A stretch of 64,000 bases of DNA from Cytophagales bacterium (GTDB lineage: Bacteria; Bacteroidota; Bacteroidia; Cytophagales; Cyclobacteriaceae). Shown here one piece after another: positions 58,856-64,000 of this stretch. A program made the position numbers and the translations under genes. A model generated the notes under the pieces. That model was not told the DNA's origin. It worked only from the letters and a program-made list of their open reading frames with translations, and searched no databases. The DNA lies in the NCBI GenBank assembly GCA_017303805.1, contig JAFLBQ010000008.1, positions 124,001 to 188,000 of the forward strand, written 5' to 3'. The number at the start of each line of letters is the position of its first letter. Position 1 is the stretch's first letter.

Positions 58856-60748
58856 ATGTGTGGCATAACAGGCATGTTCGCCTTTAACCTGGCGGGTAGG
58901 TTTCACATGATTAACATTGTGAGGGCCACCGAAGCGCTTGAAACACGAGGCCCCGATTTTCAAAATGTGTATTCGGACGACCACGTGGCCCTGGGCCATC
59001 GCAGACTCTCTATTATTGATACCAGCAGTGCGGCAAACCAGCCCATGTGGGATGCCTCCAACCGCTTTTGCATTGTATTCAATGGAGAAATTTTTAACTA
59101 CCGTGAATTAAAATCTGAGCTCACCGCAAAAGGGGCTGCCTTTACAACGGCATCCGATACCGAGGTGCTGCTTAATCTGTACATCGCAGAACGAGAAAAA
59201 TGTCTCGCTCGCCTTAATGGTTTTTTTGCTTTTTGTATCTACGATAAAAAAGAGCAAACTCTTTTTGTGGCCCGCGACCGCTACGGAATAAAACCTTTGG
59301 TCTATCTGTTCGATGAAGATAAATTTTTGTTTGCCTCGGAAATCAAATCGTTAGTGCAGTACGGGATTGACAAAGAACTGGATTACACCGCACTTCACAC
59401 CTACCTCCACCTGAATTACATACCGGCACCGCATACAATTTTCAAGAACATCCAAAAACTAGAACCCGGCACCTATCTTCGCATTCGCGCAAAAAAACTG
59501 GAACAGCAGCGTTACTATACCCTTGGAGCTCAAACTGAACCTGCACCGCTCGATTATGCGCAGGCACAAGCCCGGCTTTATGAATTGCTGAATGATGCCG
59601 TGCAACGCAGGCTGGTGGCCGATGTACCGGTAGGTGCATTTTTAAGTGGCGGTGTGGACTCTTCTGTTATTACCGCTTTGGCTGTAAAACACAAACCCGA
59701 TCTGCATACATTTTCGATTGGCTTTCGCGATAATAAATTTTTTGACGAAACACCCTACGCCAACGCGGTAGCTCGGCATTTGAAAACCAACCATACCGTT
59801 TTTTCGCTTACGCAACAGGATTTACTGGCCCATGTGCAGCAGGTGTTAAACTATCTTGATGAGCCCTTTGCAGATTCATCGGCATTGAATGTGTTTATCT
59901 TAAGTAAAGAAACCCGTCAACATGCCACAGTGGCCCTTTCGGGCGATGGCGCAGACGAACTTTTTGCAGGTTACACCAAGCACGCAGCATATTACCGCAC
60001 ACTTAACAAAACCTGGAAAGAAAATTTAATTGAACATCTTGCACCGGTGTGGAGCCGGTTACCACAGTCGCGCAGTGGAAAAACCGCAAACCTGGTGCGG
60101 CAGCTTAGCCGGTTTGCTGAAGGAATGAAACTGAACACTGCCCAACGCTATTGGCGATGGGCCGGCTTTACCAAGAACCACGAAGTTACGGCCTTGTTAA
60201 GCGATAAAGTGAATCAACAAATTAATCGTGCAGAAATTGAGTTGCTGCAACAAAACCTGCTTCAACACATTACCCACGGCACCGTGCGGGAGATCTTACT
60301 TACCGACATGACGGTAGTATTGCCGGGAGACATGCTCACCAAAGTAGATTGGATGAGCATGGCCAACAGCCTTGAGGTGCGGGTTCCGTTCTTAGATTAC
60401 CGCGTAGTAGATTTTATTTTTTCGTTACCGGATTCGTATAAAATCAACCGCTCGATGCGCAAGCGGATTTTACAAGACACCTTTAGAAAGGAACTTCCTG
60501 CGCAAGTCTACAATCGTCCTAAAAAAGGGTTTGAAGTACCCATGCTAAGTTGGTTGAAGCAGGAACTTAAACCAATACTGGACGATTTGCTGGCACCGGA
60601 GCGCATTTTAGCACAAGGCATTTTTAACCTCACGGAAATTAACAACCTAAAAGCGCAGCTTTATTCGGGCAATCCGAAAGATGTACATGCACGTTTGTGG
60701 GGACTGCTCGTATTTCAGGCCTGGCACAAAAACTATTTCAACGTGTAG
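58856..60748 (+). CDS. asnB: Asparagine synthase (glutamine-hydrolysing)
   Basis: 630 residues. The N-terminal glutaminase starts MCGITGMF; Cys2 is the nucleophile and Met1 must be removed. It has RGPDFQNVYSDDHVALGHRRLSI and FNGEIFNY. The synthetase half has GAFLSGGVDSSVITAL (PP-loop), ALSGDGADELFAGY and RVPFLDYRVVDFI. Members of this family in polysaccharide regions modify sugars or lipids, so the name marks the chemistry; an anabolic asparagine role is likely but unproven. Its stop is adjacent to the convergent S1/P1 nuclease stop. Confidence 0.92.
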   Translation: MCGITGMFAFNLAGRFHMINIVRATEALETRGPDFQNVYSDDHVALGHRRLSIIDTSSAANQPMWDASNRFCIVFNGEIFNYRELKSELTAKGAAFTTASDTEVLLNLYIAEREKCLARLNGFFAFCIYDKKEQTLFVARDRYGIKPLVYLFDEDKFLFASEIKSLVQYGIDKELDYTALHTYLHLNYIPAPHTIFKNIQKLEPGTYLRIRAKKLEQQRYYTLGAQTEPAPLDYAQAQARLYELLNDAVQRRLVADVPVGAFLSGGVDSSVITALAVKHKPDLHTFSIGFRDNKFFDETPYANAVARHLKTNHTVFSLTQQDLLAHVQQVLNYLDEPFADSSALNVFILSKETRQHATVALSGDGADELFAGYTKHAAYYRTLNKTWKENLIEHLAPVWSRLPQSRSGKTANLVRQLSRFAEGMKLNTAQRYWRWAGFTKNHEVTALLSDKVNQQINRAEIELLQQNLLQHITHGTVREILLTDMTVVLPGDMLTKVDWMSMANSLEVRVPFLDYRVVDFIFSLPDSYKINRSMRKRILQDTFRKELPAQVYNRPKKGFEVPMLSWLKQELKPILDDLLAPERILAQGIFNLTEINNLKAQLYSGNPKDVHARLWGLLVFQAWHKNYFNV

Positions 60749-61510
60749 TTAACCGTAAATAGCGTTAAGTAAACTGGCAATGCGAACACCGGCCTGCAGC
60801 ATACGCTGTTTTGCAATTGGAAAGTATTTGTAAGAATAAGCGTAGCTTAAGTTTCCATTGCCGATATCGTAAACCTGGGTTCGGTAGGTAGTCGATTCCT
60901 CAGCCCACTCGCGCACGGAACCAGTTGTCCATTTTTTTTGAGTTGCCGCATCGGGTTTACCCAATGCATCTGCCAGCTCGGTGTAGCTTAGGCGTGTATC
61001 GTTAATCATTTCACTATCCCAAACACTGTGCAGGTTAGTGTCTGCACGAAACCATTTTACTTTTATATCATTGCCGCCACGATCTCCCGGCCGCCCCACG
61101 TGCAGGGGTTGATGCATATCGCCAACCATGTGCACAAGCATTTTAACATACTCTTGCTCTTTCTTTCGATCCAACTTCCCGCTTTTTAACCCGCTCACAA
61201 TCTTCTCAAGCATCAACACTACTTTACCATCCGGATTGCTGGCCACATCGGCATACTTGCCCCCATCCGGAATGGTTGTCCAATGCCAATCGGTAGCATA
61301 ATTGTACGTAGAGTCCGATCGGATTTCATCCATCCACGTGCTAACCATCGCCAACGATTCGCCATCAAGCAACTGCGCTAGTTTTTGTTTGGCAACTTTG
61401 GTAAGATGCCGTTCGGCTATCAACCCCGTAGCACGGTGGCCGGTTACACCCCAGCTAAACGATTTAACCCCCACTCCAATCAATACAACAATCAGCACTA
61501 CTTTTTTCAT
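60749..61510 (-). CDS. S1/P1-family nuclease
   Basis: Zinc nuclease or phospholipase C-like fold, about 253 residues. MKKVVLIVVLIGVGVKSFSWG is the signal peptide; the first mature residue, W, and then HR in GVTGHRATG supply zinc ligands. Further ligands are in the D of TDWHW, VHMVGDMHQPLHVGRPGDRGGN and HSVWDSEM. I start at the ATG at 61510 because it begins the signal peptide; the frame is open up to 61603 without a credible start. A periplasmic nucleic-acid scavenging role is likely. Confidence 0.9.
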   Translation of the reverse strand: MKKVVLIVVLIGVGVKSFSWGVTGHRATGLIAERHLTKVAKQKLAQLLDGESLAMVSTWMDEIRSDSTYNYATDWHWTTIPDGGKYADVASNPDGKVVLMLEKIVSGLKSGKLDRKKEQEYVKMLVHMVGDMHQPLHVGRPGDRGGNDIKVKWFRADTNLHSVWDSEMINDTRLSYTELADALGKPDAATQKKWTTGSVREWAEESTTYRTQVYDIGNGNLSYAYSYKYFPIAKQRMLQAGVRIASLLNAIYG

Positions 61511-61582
61511 ACGCTCATAATTTTTGCCTGCAATATTATCGGTTTGTTCCGATTTTAAATTTCCTGAAGATGATAATAAGTT

Positions 61583-61590
61583 TAAATTTG
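61583..61590 (+). promoter_or_regulatory. TAnnTTTG -7 element
   Basis: TAAATTTG, exact match, 17 bases before the ComEA-like ATG. No TTG at standard spacing upstream. Confidence 0.4.
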
Positions 61591-61607
61591 ATTTAGGTGG
61601 CATGTAA

Positions 61608-62513
61608 ATGAATTACCTCCACATGATCAAACGGACGAAATCGTGGCTACGGGCTTTTTTCGGAGTTTCAACATACGAGGCTACTGGTTTATTGATTCTT
61701 CTGCCCTTGCTGTGTGGTAGTCTGCTGGTGGTACCTGCCTATCATGCCTGGAGGAGTAAAGGCACAAATCAATTTGTTACCGAACAAAAAACACTGGATA
61801 GCCTGCTGGCCCATTGGCCTGCAGTCATTGACAGCACCGCGCCACCAAAACTACCTGCCCGCTTTCCTTTCAACCCAAATACCATCACGCTCAACGAAAT
61901 GGACAGCCTGGGTATTCCTGTTGCCGTTGCAAGGCGCATTGAAGCCTATAGAGCCAACAACGGAAAGTTTGCGATAAAATCCGATTTCAAAAAAATTTAT
62001 GGGTTGGATAGCAGCTTATATAAAAGTTTATACGATTTCATTTTACTGCCCGATGCGCGGGTTAGTTCTTATTCGCAACTGCAACCTGCAACCAACTTCA
62101 AAACGGTTGAACCCGCAGATATTAACACGGCCGACACCACACAACTAAAAAAAATCTACGGCATTGGTAGCAAACTAAGCGCCCGTATTGTAAACTATCG
62201 AAGCAGATTGGGCGGCTTTGTTTCTATGACTCAACTCAATGAAGTGTATGGATTAAATCCCGAACTGGTTAACCGAATTGCTGAAAAGTTTACGGTAAAG
62301 CCTGCTTTTGAACCTTTAAAAATTAATCTCAACTGTGCCTCGGAACAAGAACTGCGACAACACCCGTATATTTCGGGCTCTTTGGCGAAAGCCATTGCAA
62401 CCTATCGCTTTCAGCACGGTGATTTTGAGCACCCCGAAGGACTTTTGAAAATAGTAGTGGCCGATAGTTCGTTTTATAAAAAAATCATACCTTATCTTTC
62501 ATTAAATCCATAA
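61608..62513 (+). CDS. ComEA-like helix-hairpin-helix protein, membrane-anchored
   Basis: 301 residues. One N-terminal span (ATGLLILLPLLCGSLLVVPAY). Three HhH segments then follow: FNPNTITLNEMDSLGIPVAVARRIEAYRAN (about 86-115), DINTADTTQLKKIYGIGSKLSARIVNYRS (about 170-198) and LNCASEQELRQHPYISGSLAKAIATYR (about 240-266). These units bind DNA without sequence preference in ComEA, so a periplasmic or envelope DNA-binding role is inferred. An ATG at 61623 is an alternative start. The helicase gene starts one base after its stop. Confidence 0.85.
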   Translation: MNYLHMIKRTKSWLRAFFGVSTYEATGLLILLPLLCGSLLVVPAYHAWRSKGTNQFVTEQKTLDSLLAHWPAVIDSTAPPKLPARFPFNPNTITLNEMDSLGIPVAVARRIEAYRANNGKFAIKSDFKKIYGLDSSLYKSLYDFILLPDARVSSYSQLQPATNFKTVEPADINTADTTQLKKIYGIGSKLSARIVNYRSRLGGFVSMTQLNEVYGLNPELVNRIAEKFTVKPAFEPLKINLNCASEQELRQHPYISGSLAKAIATYRFQHGDFEHPEGLLKIVVADSSFYKKIIPYLSLNP

Positions 62514-62514
62514 C

Positions 62515-64000
62515 GTGGCACTGGGCAATACTCAAAAGTTACTCACAACCTTCTTAAGGCGACTCACTAATTTATCTGGTAATAACCGGTCGTTGTTTTT
62601 GGCACGGCTAACGGCCGATCAGTTTATAGATGTACAAGAGTTAAGTCAACTCAATGGTGAAGGTGCTTTTACGATCATTGAATCACTCATTAAAGAAAGA
62701 CCGCACACTATTTGCCCGCTGCTGGACACCCGCATGGAGGCTGCTAACGAAGCGAGTAAAAAGCTAAAGAAGTTACAGCGAATTGACTCACTTATCTTTG
62801 AAGAACGTGGCTCAAGGGATTTGCACGTAGGCTGGCCCATTGTACAAGGCAAGTTTAAAGATGGAACGCTGGTGCGATGCCCCCTGTTGTTTTTTCCGGT
62901 AACTCTGAGTGTTCACAAAAATCAGTGGCACCTGGAACCGCGCGAAGATGCCGGCATTGGTTTTAATAAATCGTTTCTACTGGCGTATGCACATTACAAC
63001 CAGGTAAAACCAAGCGAAGCCTTACTGGACGAAACCTTTGAAGAAGTAGATCGCGACAGCACCGCATTCCGCACAGCCGTGTATCAACTGCTTCAAAAAA
63101 ATAATCTTGAAATTCATTTTAATCCAGACAATTACCGCGATGAACTGACTCCCTTTGTAAGTTTGAAACGCGAAGCTTTTGCGGAGGGCTTAAAGAATGG
63201 TGAGCTTAAACTTTTTCCAAAGGCGGTACTGGGTATTTTCCCACAAGCCGGGTCGTTTCTTGTGCCCGACTACCTGCACCTGCTTGAACAAGAAACCGTG
63301 CCCGATCTGGAAACACTTTTCGAAGTGCGATCGGCAAAGCAATCAACAACCAATTTTATTAATCAGGTAAAGGAAGAAAAAACGCACTTTATTTTTTCGG
63401 CCGACATCTGGCAAGAGAATGCATTAAAAGCTGCTAAGCTCGGTAACTCACTTGTAATACAAGGGCCACCCGGCACTGGTAAATCGCAATTGATTTGCAA
63501 CTTAGTAGCCGATGCCTTAGCCACCGGAAAGCGCGTGCTGGTAGTTTGCCAAAAACGGGCGGCATTAGATGTAGTGTACCAACGGCTGCAAAGTAAACAG
63601 CTAACCGATTTTGCAGCTTTGATTCATGATTTTAAAAACGATCGGAAAGAAATCTATGAGAAGATTGCCCGGCAGATAAACCGGGTGGATGATTACAAAT
63701 CCAGAAACGGCAGTGTTGATGCCATTAACCTGGAACGGAAATTTCAGCAGATCAGTCATCGGATAGATCAGATAACAGACGAACTGGAAACTTTCAGGCA
63801 GGCCTTATTTGATACTACCGTTTGTGGCACTGCTATAAAAGAACTCTATCTGCAATCGAACCCGGCCCAAGATGCCATTAACCTGAAGCAGGAGTTTTCC
63901 ACCTTTCGGTTTGATAACCTTAACCCGTTTTTACGCAAGTTAACCACGTATGTACACTATGCACAAAACCTGCAACGCGAGGGCTACCCCTGGAAAGACC
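62515..64000 (+). CDS. Superfamily 1 helicase/AAA protein, N-terminal part (runs off window)
   Basis: From a GTG at 62515 the frame is open through the right edge, about 495 codons. Residues about 1-300 form a domain with EERGSRDLHVGWPIVQGK and LVRCPLLFFPVTLSV, as in the DUF4011-type N-terminus of large helicases. Walker A is VIQGPPGTGKSQLICNL (about 315-331), followed by GKRVLVVCQKRAALDVVYQRL, the SF1 Ia region. The remaining helicase motifs and any C-terminal nuclease are outside. Such proteins occur both as housekeeping and as defence components. Cotranscribed with the ComEA-like gene. Confidence 0.88.
   Translation, partial: MALGNTQKLLTTFLRRLTNLSGNNRSLFLARLTADQFIDVQELSQLNGEGAFTIIESLIKERPHTICPLLDTRMEAANEASKKLKKLQRIDSLIFEERGSRDLHVGWPIVQGKFKDGTLVRCPLLFFPVTLSVHKNQWHLEPREDAGIGFNKSFLLAYAHYNQVKPSEALLDETFEEVDRDSTAFRTAVYQLLQKNNLEIHFNPDNYRDELTPFVSLKREAFAEGLKNGELKLFPKAVLGIFPQAGSFLVPDYLHLLEQETVPDLETLFEVRSAKQSTTNFINQVKEEKTHFIFSADIWQENALKAAKLGNSLVIQGPPGTGKSQLICNLVADALATGKRVLVVCQKRAALDVVYQRLQSKQLTDFAALIHDFKNDRKEIYEKIARQINRVDDYKSRNGSVDAINLERKFQQISHRIDQITDELETFRQALFDTTVCGTAIKELYLQSNPAQDAINLKQEFSTFRFDNLNPFLRKLTTYVHYAQNLQREGYPWKD

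Noticed and set aside
1-64000. tRNA, rRNA, CRISPR arrays, insertion sequences or prophage
   Set aside because: I scanned the gaps and found no cloverleaf or rRNA-like sequence, no regularly spaced direct repeats with unique spacers, no transposase frame and no phage structural genes. The S74 protein alone is not evidence of a prophage because it carries a T9SS sorting domain.

Overview
The window looks like a chromosomal segment of a gliding-type Bacteroidota, most likely a member of the Cytophagales. Four things point there. Two secreted proteins end in type IX (Por) secretion sorting domains. Several families are typical of the phylum (IPExxxVDY, DUF4835, DUF5916, GIN/DUF2807, OstA-like, PorV- and PorT-like barrels). 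Recognisable promoters are of the TAnnTTTG type with an upstream TTG, not the E. coli type. Gene order also fits: pyk-IPExxxVDY next to acpP-fabF-rnc, and bamD-rpoZ-coaBC-DUF4835-recN. No taxon can be fixed without a search.

Layout. 1-9.4 kb is a loose envelope-polysaccharide region: a GT2 cut by the left edge, ruvC, a UDP-GlcNAc 2-epimerase, two GT4 glycosyltransferases, a methyltransferase and a flippase. It also holds a broken aminotransferase gene and an AT-rich HTH / S74-adhesin pair. 9.4-22.4 kb is mostly housekeeping: miaA, an Uma2 protein, an MBL hydrolase, rqcH-like, pyk, acpP-fabF-rnc-nadE, lgt and an Omp85-like barrel. 22.4-32.1 kb carries envelope proteins (MORN-like repeats, PorV-like, HhH-barrel, GIN), a ferredoxin reductase, DUF5916 and purB. 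32.1-40.5 kb has a frameshifted toxin-antitoxin pair, an adaptor/permease/TolC efflux operon with a KDPG aldolase, and an ECF sigma / anti-sigma / secreted protein operon. 40.6-46.2 kb has a methyltransferase-LytS-LytTR operon, mdh-YdeI and tilS. 46.3-53.7 kb is the OstA-like, T9SS and bamD-rpoZ-coaBC-DUF4835-recN block. 53.8-64 kb has an RRM protein, a DASS transporter, a second ECF sigma / anti-sigma pair, a PorT-like barrel, a DUF1080 lipoprotein, asnB, an S1/P1 nuclease, a ComEA-like protein and the 5' part of a large SF1 helicase.

I see no rRNA, tRNA, CRISPR array, insertion sequence, prophage or complete defence locus. The signals least explained by ordinary annotation are: (i) short degenerate tandem arrays with a strict 7-base period in at least four intergenic gaps, each locus with its own consensus; (ii) three nested inverted repeats in the 69-base leader between a small HTH protein and a T9SS/S74 surface protein; (iii) a deletion scar joining an aminotransferase N-terminus to the 3' end and terminator of what looks like a membrane-protein gene; (iv) a RelE-type toxin broken at an A6 run; (v) a 33-residue single-span membrane peptide behind an HhH-barrel gene; (vi) genes whose TAnnTTTG box ends only a few bases before the start codon. 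None is proven to be a new system. Items (i) and (ii) are the best candidates.
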